NCBI RefSeq assembly: GCF_030704535.1
Contig: NC_081812.1
Coordinates: 16,403,001 to 16,467,000 of the forward strand
Origin: Vitis vinifera
Taxonomy: Eukaryota > Streptophyta > Magnoliopsida > Vitales > Vitaceae
Length of the DNA stretch: 64,000 nt
Direction of reading: 5' to 3'
The translations under genes and the position numbers were made by a program. Of the stretch, positions 47,675 to 59,117 are shown piece after piece (position 1 is the stretch's first letter; every line of letters starts with the position of its first letter). Below the pieces are notes generated by a model that did not search any database, had not been told where the DNA came from, and worked only from the letters and a program-made list of their open reading frames with translations.

Positions 47675-48185
47675 CAAGTCAGCCTTACTCTCAATGCTTA
47701 GCTTGCTAAGCTAAGATGCACCCGACTTAGAAGCTTTAGAGGGCGTAGTAGACAACACTTAAAGAATGAAATCGTTATTGCTCAAAGGAAGCTTTACAAG
47801 TGCTTTGGAACTCACTTGGTTGGTTGGTTGGTTAGGTTCTTGGGTAGTGCCTTGGCCAAATGAGGCTTTAACTTATTTATAGGCACCTTAGGAAGTCTCT
47901 AAAATCTTGAAAGGTTCCTTACAAATCAAGAATAATCTAGAAGCTATTACACTAGTCTATGTACAAAGGAATGTACAAGATGACTTTTCAAGATTCTAGA
48001 ACACCCTACACTATTCCAATGTTCTCCTAGCCAAGTGTAGAGATGTATGAACATCTCTAACCCTTTTTAGAAGTTTCCATATTCTTTACTTTGTAACTAA
48101 GTGTAGATGTCTCCAAGGGTCTCTAGAAGCTTCTCACATCTTATATAAGGCTATATGGAGGGTCATTTGAAACATCTTGTGACAT
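47675..48185. other. Repeat-like spacer, possible LTR fragment
   Basis: No gene. The sequence has the look of a Copia LTR (outward-facing ctagaagctt/ttctagaa words, a TTGG microrepeat at about 47818-47835), but no partner LTR is visible. It joins abruptly to the duplicated block at 48186. Confidence 0.3.
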
Positions 48186-48240
48186 TAAGGCCAAACTACG
48201 TAAATGTTGTGTATTTTGTTTTCGTTTTCTTACTCTTTTA

Positions 48241-48536
48241 TGTAGGACCTCAGGCGCTATCAACTCTCTAAAAAGCAATTGTTGTTAGGAGAGTTGATAG
48301 CGCCTGAAGTCCTACAAGTGGTATCAGAGTCGAGGTCACGGGTTCGAACCCCAAGGGTATTGTTGGGGGGGGGGGGGGGGGGAAGAGATTGTTGGCAAAT
48401 CGAAGGGTTGGCCACGTCCATCAACTTCCCTTGTATTCGTCGTGGGCGCTTGGGTGAATACACTATAAGGTTAGAGTATGCACATTTCCTAACAACAATT
48501 ACTTTTAGGAGAGTTGGTAGTATTTGAGGTCCTACA
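48241..48536 (+). mobile_element. TRIM-like element with palindromic LTR
   Basis: A first terminal repeat (48241-48316) starts tgtaggacctcaggcgct and is itself a 28-bp inverted repeat. PBS tggtatcagagt follows at 48319-48330. The element closes with a diverged repeat ending gaggtcctaca (about 48497-48536). It splits the Copia LTR remnant, which is continuous in the paralogous block near 31440. It has no coding capacity. Confidence 0.6.
48365..48382. repeat. Run of 18 G
   Basis: A homopolymer of G inside the TRIM-like element, visible directly. Its length may be unreliable in any assembly. Confidence 0.8.
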
Positions 48537-49025
48537 TCTTCTCCTTATTATTATTTTTTTATCGTGGTTTTTACACAGCAATAGTCACTAATTATGATTT
48601 TATGTTTAAAAATAAAAAACCAAAACTGTACTTATTAAAAAAAATAAAAAAAATCTTCGGTAACTTGAATACCCAAGTGTGTCAAATGCAGTAGTTTGAG
48701 AGTTATTTTGATTGAACATATACTTTTGGATTTCTTTTTCTTTTAATTTTATGAATTTTTTTTAAATATATTCTTTTTTCTCAAAGCTTAGAACTCAGCA
48801 TGTCCTTGGTTACATATATATTCGTTTAAACTACAAACATATATAGATTATAAAGTATTAAGGATGAGGTATGAACATATAAAAAATGGACAAGAAGGAA
48901 CAAATGGAAGATTCATGGTGGTGTGTGAAATGAAATCTCCAATAGAGATTCACTAATTATACTGTGAATGCGGTGGTTTGAAAATCCAATAGCATCCTCG
49001 TTGAGAATGATCAAATTTTAGGGTT

Positions 49026-49030
49026 TTACC
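49026..49030. other. Empty site matching the Gypsy target
   Basis: The paralogous block reads gggttttacc-aatattgtcc without interruption, exactly where the Gypsy element with TSD ttacc/ttatc sits in block 1. Confidence 0.8.
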
Positions 49031-49640
49031 AATATTGTCCCCCTGGAATAATGACCAAATTCTTGGCATTGAAATGTGAGAAACGAAGCCGGAATGTGTG
49101 GAGTATTAAAAAGAAGGGTGACTTAGCTTCATTGCCAACAAGTCTTTAGAGGAACTTCGTCTATAACTTACATCAGATAAGAAGAAGCCACGACTTCGTT
49201 AGTAGCTTTCATCATATAACAAGAGTTCTTGAGGTATAATTAGGTATGCCTATGGCCGGCATCATTGCTTACGAGTCTTTCACGGGTCAGCGTATGTAGC
49301 TATCTTACATAAAATAAAGATACATCACGATTTCATGTGTAGCTTAAATGAGGCAAGGAGAGGCCTTCACTTACGAAAACTTGTGTAAGGCATTAATATC
49401 AGGGTGACGATCCAGTTGTGTCATTCCCATTCCCACGTCATGTATACGGTGCAGCCAAATTTGACAAAGGGTACCTTGAGACCCTTTCCCCGCTTAAATT
49501 GGTTAAATATAATTCATCTCCATTAAAAAATCTTGGGACATCCTTTGATTGACAGTTCCATGTTTGAAAAGCTGATCAAGATATTGGATACTTAATTGGT
49601 ATAATGCCTTCCTCCTTAATTTCCTACGTGAAGTAGTGGA

Positions 49641-49647
49641 TATAAAA
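49641..49647 (+). promoter_or_regulatory. TATA box of receptor-kinase copy 2
   Basis: TATAAAA at the same spacing (about 55 bp before the ATG at 49702) as in copy 1. Confidence 0.6.
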
Positions 49648-49701
49648 CTAACATTTTCTTAACCAACCAAAGATGCATTTCTAAACCAAACTTGGAAAGA
49701 C

Positions 49702-52107
49702 ATGGGAAACCTATTTTCCTCCATTCTTCTCATCCTTCTTATCTCTTTCTTCTTCTCTTTTACAACTTCCAAAACCCAGAACTTTTTGCAAAGAGGCTCC
49801 TCTCTCTCTGTCGAAGATGATTCGGACGACTACATCACCTCCCCAGACAAATCATTCACTTGTGGTTTCTATGGGATGGGGGAAAATGCTTACTGGTTTT
49901 CAATATGGTTCACAAATTCGAAGGAAAGAACTGTTGTTTGGATGGCCAATCGAAATAGACCTGTCAATGGCCGGGGCTCCAGAATTTCGCTGCAGAGAGA
50001 TGGCACCATGATGCTAAGGGATGCTGATGGCTCAACTGTTTGGGAGACTAACACTACCTCTACCGATGTTGATCGAGCAGAGCTTTTGGACACTGGAAAC
50101 CTTGTTCTCAAGGACCCACGAGGTAAAATTCTGTGGCAAAGCTTTGATTTTCCAACTGATACTCTTCTGCCAAACCAAATCTTTACCACGAGCACAAAGC
50201 TGATCTCTATTCTCAGAAGAGGGGATTTTTCTTCTGGTTACTTTAACTTCCTTTTTGACAATGATAATGTCTTGAGAATGATGTATGATGGGCCTGAGAT
50301 TTCAAGCTTGTATTGGCCTAATCCTGATTGGGATGTTTTCCAAAATGGAAGAACAAACTATAACAGTAGCAGAATTGCTGTTTTAGATGAAATGGGGAGG
50401 TTTCTTTCGAGTGATCAAATGTCTTTCAAAGCTTCTGACATGGGTTTTGGAGTCAAAAGGAGGCTGACAATGGACTACGATGGAAACCTGAGACTCTATA
50501 GCTTAAACCATTCCACGGGATTATGGAATATATCATGAGAAGCTCTTAGGCAACAGTGTAAAGTGCATGGGCTATGTGGTAGAAATGGGATTTGTATTTA
50601 TACACCAGAACCCAAGGGTTCATGTCCTCCGGGCTATGAAGTAAGTGACCCAAGTGACTGGAGCAAAGGTTGCAAGTCTAAGTTCAACCAAAGCTGTTCC
50701 CAAACACAGCAGGTAAAATTTGTGGAGCTTCCCCAGACCGATTACTATGGGTTTGATCTCAATTACAGCCAATCTGTTTCAATGGAAGCTTGCAGGAAAA
50801 TCTGCTTGGACGATTGCCTTTGCCAAGGATTCGCCTACAGGCTAACAGGAGAAGGGAACTGTTACGCAAAAAGTACCCTTTTCAATGGCTACAAGTCCTC
50901 CAACTTCCCTGGGAGTTTATATTTAAAACTGCCTGTGGATGTCGAAACGTCAGCACCCACTGTCCTTAATGGTTCTGATCTCATATGCGAGTCCAAGGAG
51001 GTTGAGGTTGTGCACAGTTCTTCTGTGTATGACACTGCCAGTAAAAAGATGAGATGGGTTTATCTCTACTCATTTGCTTCTGCCATTGGTGCCATAGTAG
51101 TTCTCTTTATTGTGTCAGGTTGGTGGTTTCTTTTCAGGGTACATAATGTGCCATCTTCAGCTGAAGATGGATATGGTCCGATATCAAGCCCGTTCAGGAG
51201 ATTTAGCTACACCGAACTCAAGAAGGCAACCAACAATTTCAAAGTGGAGCTTGGAAGAGGAGGCTTTGGGGCTGTTTATAAGGGTGTTTTGGTGGATGAA
51301 AGGGCAGTAGCAGTGAAGAAATTGGGAGATTCCACTCAAGGGGAAGGGGAGTTTTGGGCTGAAGTAAGCACAATCGGAAAAATCTATCACATGAACCTAG
51401 TCAGAATGTGGGGATTCTGTTCAGAGGGTAGACACAGACTTGTAGTCTACGAGCATGTAGAAAATCTGTCACTGGATAAGCATCTCTTCAGCACGAGTTG
51501 TCTGGGATGGAAAGAGAGGTTTAACGTTGCAGTGGGGACAGCGAGGGGTTTAGCCTACCTTCACCATGAGTGTCTAGAATGGGTTATCCACTGTGACGTG
51601 AAGCCTGAAAATATACTTCTAGACAATGGGTTTGAACCAAAGATTGCAGATTTTGTGCTAGCCAAGCTGTCTCAGAGAGGTGGCCCCGGTTCAGGAGAAT
51701 TCTCTCGGATTCGGGGGACTAAAGGGTACATGGCTCCAGAGTGGGCTATGAATCTTCCAATTACGGCAAAAGTTGATGTTTATTGCTATGGAGTTGTGGT
51801 TTTAGAGATGGTGAGGGGAATTCGGCTTTCGAAATGGGTGGGTGAGGATGGCGAGGAGCAGGAAGCTGAGCTTACGAGGTTTGTCAGGGTAGTGAAAAGG
51901 AAAATTCAATATGGAGAAGACAATTGGGTAGAGGATACAGTGGACCCAAGATTGAAGGGGAAGTTTAGCAGGCAGCAGGCAGCCATGTTGGTCGAAATAG
52001 GTATTTCTTGTGTGGAGGAAGATAGAAGTAAACGACCAACAATGGCCACCGTAGTGCAAGTTCTACTGGAATGTGATGCCCAAGTCCAAACCCTGGACTT
52101 GGAGTAA
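49702..52107 (+). pseudogene. Receptor-like kinase copy 2 (ZmPK1 type) with one nonsense codon
   Basis: Nearly identical to the 43375-45786 gene along its length, but the Trp codon at residue 279 is TGA (50536-50538). The reading frame is otherwise open in the same phase to 52107, so there is one lesion and no frameshift. Translation from the normal ATG would give a 278-aa lectin-domain protein without EGF, PAN, TM or kinase. Further changes at conserved sites are a Cys lost in the EGF-like cluster (EPKGSCPP instead of EPKCSCPP), DFG changed to DFV in the kinase, and two codons missing near the C-terminus. The DFG change alone should abolish catalysis. Best read as a recent pseudogene. A truncated secreted lectin product cannot be excluded. 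Confidence 0.9.
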
Positions 52108-52730
52108 ATGTCCTTTTTTTTTATTTACTGAATAAGTTATGGGGTCTGTATCTCCTGAACAAATTACATAGTTGTCATTGGTTTTTCTTGTTTTCTTTTT
52201 TTATGGGGTCTGTAGCCACTTCTTTGGCACTACATCAATTTGGAATCTTACAAGTTCATGGTCCTGGGTAGCATAAAATATTCACCTTCCATATAATAAT
52301 AGAAATACGCTGAATGCAGATAATACCATTTTTTTTTTCTCTCAAAAAGAAAAGAAAAAGGAAAAAAAAAAAAAGAGACAGAAGTCTGTAAAATAGCATT
52401 GGGTGAAAATAAATATAGGCCCGGAATTGAACAGTTTCATGCAATCACAGAAAAGGTCCTATCAATGAAACTGAAAGCATCACAAAATCCTGTTGAATTA
52501 AAACCTAACTTCTGCCAGCAAACTGCCTAAGAATTAAGGACACATAAAAAACAGAAAATTCAAGTGACCTGGAGCGATGCAAATGGTAGTAAAGATGCAG
52601 TCATTACTGAATCAATAAAAAAGAAAAAATAGTTTTAATTCCAAATTCATACATAAAGCTTGGGTAACAGTTTGTTTGATGAAATTGAAAATTAAGTAGA
52701 GAGAAATATATTGCATCATGCTAATATAAA
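52108..52730. other. 3' flank of receptor-kinase copy 2
   Basis: 52108 to about 52330 matches the 3' flank of copy 1, and the 'agaagtctgtaaaa' stretch also occurs after copy 3 (about 61830). No gene. Confidence 0.45.
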
Positions 52731-53480
52731 ATGCCTACTTACATAATTTGTGTACTAAAACTGTTGGATGAGGCCCAATTGAAAATTTATGATTTCTGGA
52801 ATGTTGTAAAGTCCATAACTTGTTAGTAACTAATAAAGGAATAATAAAAATTGTTTATGCCAACTATTTTTGCTTGGATAATCTGGAACTGAGAACCGTT
52901 ATTTGTGGCGTTATTTTAGTTTTTGACGTCATGCTCCTCAAGCAACATCATCTTATATGGCTATTTTTAGGATAAGGTCCAACATGAACTAGTGCAAGTG
53001 TGAAGATTGCATTTTGTCATGTCTCAGACTCTGCAGTAGAGGGAATCATACTCTCTCCATTTGACTTGACATGTGATATGCTAGAAACCTGAAACATGGC
53101 CTTGGTTTGGCTGGTGTCATTTTTCACTACTCAAGAGATTTCTTGCCCACATGCTAAAGACTTATATGTATAGTCTATATAACTAACTGCCCTTGGCAAA
53201 AACTCAGCGTGTCTGCAACGAAAGAAGTGTTAGCAATAGCATCGTATGGATATGGCTTTGTGATTCAACACAAATGCAATGACACTTTCCTTGAGAATAC
53301 CTGAAATAAGATGAATAACAACAAATGTCACACAAAAGCAAATTGGTCGTGCCAATTAAGAATTTCTGTTTCATACATGTCTGCAGGTTGATGAGCTCAT
53401 GGGTGATGTGGAAAGGGCTGTGTCCTTGGCCAGTGTGATCCTTTATTTGAGACTCAAATCATGATTCTATAATTGAAATG
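52731..53480 (+). pseudogene. Fragment of the ATG1 3' end
   Basis: Aligns with ATG1 intron 11 (from about 26290), then jumps to intron 12 (about 27015) and the start of exon 13 (cag then [14 protein letters not shown]), then jumps to sequence downstream of the ATG1 stop (about 27836-27895). Exon 12 and most of exon 13 are deleted. It cannot encode anything useful. It marks the edge of a duplicated block. Confidence 0.85.
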
Positions 53481-54829
53481 AGCCTTTTTTTTTTTTGGTA
53501 AATTATGTAAAATTGCATTAAAAAAAATATATAGATTCTTTAAGAATTTTTAAAAAGTAATCCAATAAACATGCATTCAAATAGTAATTTCATTCTGCCA
53601 TTGTTTTCTCCTTATTGATTAACCCATTTGTTTTTTTTTTGGAGTTTTTTGTTTTTTTCAAACCTTGAAATGACAAGTCAAAAGTTAACAATTACTTTTA
53701 ATGTTGACATGTGCCTAATCAACATGTCTCATTATTTTTGTTATTTTTCTCTTTTCTTTATTTTACCTATAAAATAATCTACTTTTTAAAATTTTATTTT
53801 ATTTTTTTCACTTTTTGACCTTTTCATAATTATTGATTTTAATTATTTAGATACACCTTAAATATATAATAATAATAACAACAATAACAACAACAATTAT
53901 AATCTATGATAAATAATTAATAAGAAAAAATTAATATGCAAATTTAGAAGTTTAAAATATATATAAGATTTTATATATTCATATTAAATAAAATATTTAG
54001 TTATTTGATAAATCTTATTAAATTGACAATAAATATCAAAATGCTTATTAGAAAGGGTACTCAGAATAGCATGCCTAACTTGTTTATTTCTAGTTTCCCT
54101 AGTTGGTAACAAATGAGAACCATCTTCTGGTTTTAGGTTAGTTAAAATGTGCCCCAAGTTCACTACATCAATTGCAGAGAAAACTCTTTCTTGTCATCTT
54201 TTATAGAATGTCTCGTTGAAGGGATCAATTTTAAAGGTGTCAGGACGAGTGTGAACTAGATGAGCTTCCATTTGGATTTTATTTCAAGATTGTTGGATTA
54301 AGGGTATGGAAATAAATTACTAACCCAAAAGATACAAACAAAGAACAAAATGAATAAGAAGAAAAACTTATCGATTGAGGTGTGACAAACATTGTTCTTG
54401 AAATAGATCCACCCTTCTCGAAGATGAACTCAGTTTACTAAGGTACCGATGGTCTACCTCTAGGATTCAACAACCAAAGAATCTCCCCTTAGGTGCACGG
54501 ATTCAACAACCAAAGAATCTTACCTTCTGAAAAACTCATTTAAAAAATTGGTATTCATATTTTGAGAGTAAGGGGGTTACCTGTTTTTATAGGCCACAAA
54601 CACAGTCCCAACAGGACTCTACTTGTAAGTAGAATAGGACTGAAGGTGGAACGGGATTCTACTTATAAGTAGAACGAGACTCCATTATCACAATCCCAAT
54701 AGGACTCTTTCCAAAAATATAAGATTAAGTCATATCAAATAAAAATAAAAAATAAAAAAAATATTTTGAATTTAAAAAATAATCTAATTTGTTAAAACAC
54801 TTTTTCATATTTACACTCTTCCTACATCA
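53481..54829. other. AT-rich spacer with retroelement-like piece
   Basis: 53480-54060 is AT-rich and featureless. 54300-54750 has short internal direct repeats (two copies of ggattcaacaaccaaagaat near 54463 and 54500) and LTR-like texture, but no element can be delimited. Confidence 0.35.
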
Positions 54830-55059
54830 TGTGTAGCTTATATAAGGCAAGGAAAGGCCTTCACAAAAGAGAACTTGTCTAAGGCATTATTTCCAAGGTG
54901 GTGGTCAAGTTTTCTCAACAGTCAGACTTCCTAGGAGGTAACGTACGTTCACAGTGCGCCCAAATTTGACAAAGGGCACCTTCAGATGTGACTCTTTTTA
55001 TAGTTAAATTGGATAAATATTTGTTGTCTCCCTAAGGTTTCTCAATAATTCATCTCCCT
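54830..55059. repeat. Duplicated upstream segment of receptor-kinase copy 3 (left half)
   Basis: Matches about 49337-49530, the promoter-side sequence of copy 2 (aaatttgacaaagggcacctt and similar words). It is cut at about 55059 by the palindrome-rich insert and continues at about 58975. Confidence 0.7.
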
Positions 55060-55157
55060 CGAGGGCTTTTTTAACTTTTGCAACAATTTTAAAAAATAAT
55101 TATTAAAAAATGGTAGTTGGAAAAATATTGATAGATCTACGACAGTTTTGGCCACAT

Positions 55158-56830
55158 GGAAGGTGTCTTTTGAAGACACCTTCCATAATTTTCAAAATCA
55201 TGATACATATTTAAAATAATTGAATTTAAACTAAAGGTGTCTCTTGAAGAGACACCTTCTATAATTCCAAAAAATTGGATTTATACTAAAGGTGTCTCTT
55301 GAAAAGACACCTTCTACTCCACAATTTGACAAATTTGAATGTTTCATGAATTTGATTTTAAAGTTAAAGATGTTTCTTGAAAAGAAACCTTCTATAATTA
55401 AAAAAAAAAAAAATTAATTTATATAAAATGTGTCACTTGAAGAGACACTTTCCATAATTCCACAGATTCCAATATATATTAAAGGTGTTTCTTCAAGAGA
55501 CACCTTCTACAATTCCAGAAAATTGGATTTATACTAAAGGTGTCTCTTGAAAAGACACTTTCCACAATTCCACAGAATCCAATACGTATTAAAAATTGTG
55601 GAAATGATTTTAAAGCCAAAGATGTCTTTTGAAAAGACACATTTAGTATAAATTCAAAATTTTCCAATGTGTATGAAAATTGTGGAAAGTGTCTCTTGAA
55701 GAGACACTTTCAATATAAACCAATTTTTTTTTTAAATTATGGAAGGTGTCTCTTCAAGAGACACCTTTAATATAATTCCATTTTTTGGGAATTGTGGAAG
55801 ATTTCTCTTCAAAATTCATTCCACAATTTTTAAAAAATTGGGTTTATACTGAAAGTGTCTCTTTAAAAAACACTTCCCATAATTTTCGTACAAATAGTGG
55901 AAAATTTCGAATTTATGCTGAAGGTGTCTCTTCAAGAGACATCTTCTACAATTCCCAAAAATATGGAATTATACTCAGACACCTTTCATAATTTTTTTAA
56001 AAAATTGGGTTCATACTGAGATCTATGTGTCATAAGATCGTACGTCAGGGTACCTTTCATCAGTGGACGTAAATTTTTCTCTATCGTTAATTGACCATCG
56101 ACCGTTCACAGAATCTCTTCAATCTCGGGATACGATATCACACATCCTCATTTAATAAGTTATTTTTATCATCCCGGTGATAAGAAGGCATGCAGATTAT
56201 AAGTATTGATATAAACAAACATGAAATGAACAACTCTATGAGGCCAAATTCCAAGTAAAAAGTGAATTATAAGTAGCGAGAAGATCAAAGCGGTGATCCA
56301 AATCATCCGCCTCATTCGACAGAACGGGGGGTGCTCAACCTGTATAATCCCAGAGGTTGCTAAGGAGTTTGATTAAGTTGAGTCGCTTGAGCCAACGAAA
56401 AAAACTTTTATTTGCGTGCTAGTATCATTCCTTAAAACTGGTTTTTGGGGGGTATCATGCTTCCTTTAACTTGACTTAGCTTCCACTAGTTTGATAAGTT
56501 TTGCTGTATTGAGCACAATAGGAGAGATCACATAAGAACCCAATAGTAGTTGTGAAGAGACACTTTCCATAATTCCCAAAAAATTGAATTATACTAAAGG
56601 TGTCTCTTCAAGAGACACCTTCCATAAGTTTAAAAAAATTGGGTTTATACTGAAAGTGTCACTTCAAGAGACACTTTCCACAATTTCATGGAAAATTTCG
56701 AATTTTGAAGAGACACCTTCCACAATTCCCAAAAAATGGAATTATGCTAAAGATATCTATTCAAGAGATACTTTCCACGATTTCCATACATAGTGGAAAT
56801 TTTCGAACTTATGTTGAAGAGACACCTTCC
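55158..56830. repeat. Array of about 18 short palindromes (ggtgtctctt-gaagagacacc type)
   Basis: Full or near-full copies start at about 55158, 55217, 55280, 55362, 55425, 55478, 55534, 55613, 55680, 55740, 55848, 55918, 56595, 56648 and 56750, with half copies at about 55795, 55975, 56540, 56705 and 56812. Units are spaced 50-70 bp by AT-rich linkers often carrying aattggatttatac or cataattc. Each unit can fold into an 8-11 bp stem. The stretch 56010-56540 interrupts the array. Confidence 0.85.
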
Positions 56831-57176
56831 ACAAAAGAAAAAAAAAATCTCTCAATTAGTATTACCTTCTATATAACCAAATGTTTAAAGTTTATCACCT
56901 GTATACATTATAATCAATATATTGACATTCAATCCAAAACCAATGAAAACAAGTAAACCAAATGTTAATTAAGTCAACACCTTTCCAAAATAGTAACAAT
57001 ACTATTTTGTATAAAATAAGTCCAAAATAGATAGAATATTATAGAACTTACATTAATAAAAAGTTAGTTAATCCAAAATATAACAAGTATAAATATACAT
57101 CTTCAGTATTTTTCCAAGATAATGATATGCAAAATATTAACAATATCCAAAATACAAGTCATATGTAGTAACATCC

Positions 57177-57445
57177 TCAATGTGTACCGTACGAAGGAGC
57201 CTTTCTCTTCCGTTGTGGACGTCTATGATATGCATGCTCCACTATTGGCTCTATGGGGCTAACATGTACTCCTCCATGAGCTCGACGACCATGTCTCCTA
57301 CCACGTCATCGATCATGATCATTCGTTTGTCCTTGATGATCATCATTTGCTATATGAGCTAACTCCTCATCAACCAATGTAGCCTCTATTGATTGTGGTG
57401 ATGATGCAACAGGTGGCGAGCTAATGTCAATTGATGATGCATCTC
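57177..57445 (-). pseudogene. C-terminal coding remnant of the transposon
   Basis: A minus-strand reading frame follows an acceptor-like TTAG at about 57446. It encodes DASSIDISSPPVASSPQS..., then a basic RGRRHGRRAHGG segment and a terminal RRPQRKRKAPSYGTH before TGA at 57177. One in-frame TGA lies between. It resembles the basic tail of plant transposon proteins of the MULE or plant-mobile-domain type, but no catalytic part is present. The family is uncertain. Confidence 0.4.
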
Positions 57446-58975
57446 TAAGAACAAATAAAAGATATATATGACTGAATCAAATTAAATTTATTTAATTTAT
57501 CAAATTCAATTTAATGTATTAATTTAATACAAGACAAATTATTTAATTTTAACAAATAAAAAGATAGTATATCCATTTTTATATATAATAAATGATTTGA
57601 ATATTAATTAAAAATTAAAAATTAATTAAATTTAAATATCGCTAATTAAATATAATAATAATAATAATTGTTTAATTAAAATGATCCAATACTTCATTAT
57701 GTCCCAAGCCAAATCTAACCCATATTTGATTGGGTTAGTTTCATTGTTTTCCCAAACCCAATCCAAATTACCCCATCCATAATCTCCAAAATCTCATTGG
57801 ATTTGGTTCAAAGTTGCAACCCAGTGAAGAATCCCATTTTGCCCCATGAAATTGAATTTGCCACTGCTAGTAGCATTTCCTTCACTACATTGGCAACAAG
57901 CTTCACCCAGTGAAGAATCCCATTTTACCCTCATGAAAAAAGGCCCTATTTTCCTCTCCCACTCTCAATCCTCGCAAATACTAATCTAATCATGTTATTA
58001 TTTTTTATTTTTTTTGCAACCCCATTTGATTCCCAAGAAAATCCATCACCCATTCGATTTCTGGGAAAATTCATCCTCGTTTGATTTCCGAGAAAATCCA
58101 TGCAAAACCTTTAAGGAAAACCAAAAAAATTGTTTTTTTTTTTTGGCTCCCTATGCTTTCTGGATCTGTTATTTGCTTTTGTGCCATTGGATTTAAATTT
58201 CACGAACCCTAAATCCATGATTTTTGAGCTAGGCTTAAAAACACAACCTTTCCATGCAAATCATGATCAGATTACCAAATAGCATCTTATGTTTTTTTAT
58301 ATAAAAAAAAAATTGGATAGATTTTGTATCCTATGCATGGGCTGGATTGGTAGGAAATATCGAGAAATTCCCTGAAAATTACTGAAATTTGCTCCGACCA
58401 ATAATTGGTGACGAATATTATGTTGGAGTTGGTCGAAAAAAAAATGAAAACAAAATTTTCAACTTTCCCACACTTTCTTGGCAACCAAACAGAATCACAA
58501 CAAGCCGAACCACAAAAAAAATAAAAACTTTCTCCATAATTTTTAGTCTACTCGGTTTCATTGTAAAAAAAAAAAACGAAAACTTCATTTTTTTTCAACT
58601 TTTCCACACTTTATCGGTGACCAAACACAACCACACCACCTAATATAACCACAAAACTTACAGAAAACACCTGAGGGCAATGGTGTCTCGGATCTGCACT
58701 TCACTTCCTTCATATTGGCGTTGAGGCAAGGATCTCCACTCCATGATCAATGTGCGGGAAAATGGGTTTTCATACAGAGGACAAAATGAGTTTTGAGGCA
58801 AAGAAGAAAATGGGTTTGCACTTCTTTTCAAATATAAAATACTATTTTTTTCCCATTGAGTTCTACGTGTTAAAAAGTGCCGTAGAATTGGAATTATTTT
58901 CCAATCTACAGCATTTTAAAAATTACTTTCCCCAATAGCCGTATATTTATAAAAAAAATCCTCTCCCTCGCTAAG
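57446..58975. other. AT-rich part of the insert, no gene seen
   Basis: No ORF with a recognisable domain. Poly-A/T tracts and short ORFs only. Confidence 0.4.
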
Positions 58976-59117
58976 GTTTCTCAATAATTCATATCCATTA
59001 AAAAATCTTGGGGCATCATTACTCTGTGGTTGACAGTTTGTTTGAAAAGCTGATCAGGATAGTGGATAAACTTAATTGGTGCCATGTCTTCCCTGCTTTC
59101 ATACGTGAACTAGTGGA

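Larger units (their letters stand above)
48186..49701. repeat. Duplicated block upstream of receptor-kinase copy 2
   Basis: 48186-48240 plus 48537-48580 is the 3' end of the same Copia LTR that ends at 31487, and 48580-49030 matches 31488-31939. 49031-49701 matches 42755-43374. The block is therefore the uninterrupted equivalent of the region around the Gypsy insertion, except for the TRIM-like insert. Confidence 0.85.
55060..58975 (-). mobile_element. Palindrome-rich DNA transposon-like insert
   Basis: About 3.9 kb splitting the copy-3 upstream block. A near-identical word of about 25 bp (ctaaggtttctcaataattc and following) lies on both sides, at about 55033-55059 and 58973-58999, and ctccctcg also sits at both edges. 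It contains about 18 copies of a 20-odd-bp palindrome family and, on the minus strand, a coding remnant. The overall look is of a plant MULE/CACTA-type element with subterminal repeats, but terminal inverted repeats were not identified. Confidence 0.5.

Noticed and set aside
50563..52107. 514-codon ORF as an independent cytosolic kinase gene
   Set aside because: It is the downstream part of the copy-2 receptor after the nonsense codon, in the same frame, and lacks its own signal peptide and promoter.
55158..56830. Regularly spaced palindromes as a CRISPR-like array
   Set aside because: Plant nuclear context, degenerate repeats, conserved AT-rich linkers rather than unique spacers, no cas genes. 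Better explained as transposon subterminal repeats.
56584..56956. Overlapping ORFs with SRDTF-type repeats
   Set aside because: Translation of the palindrome array; the peptide repeats only mirror the DNA repeats.
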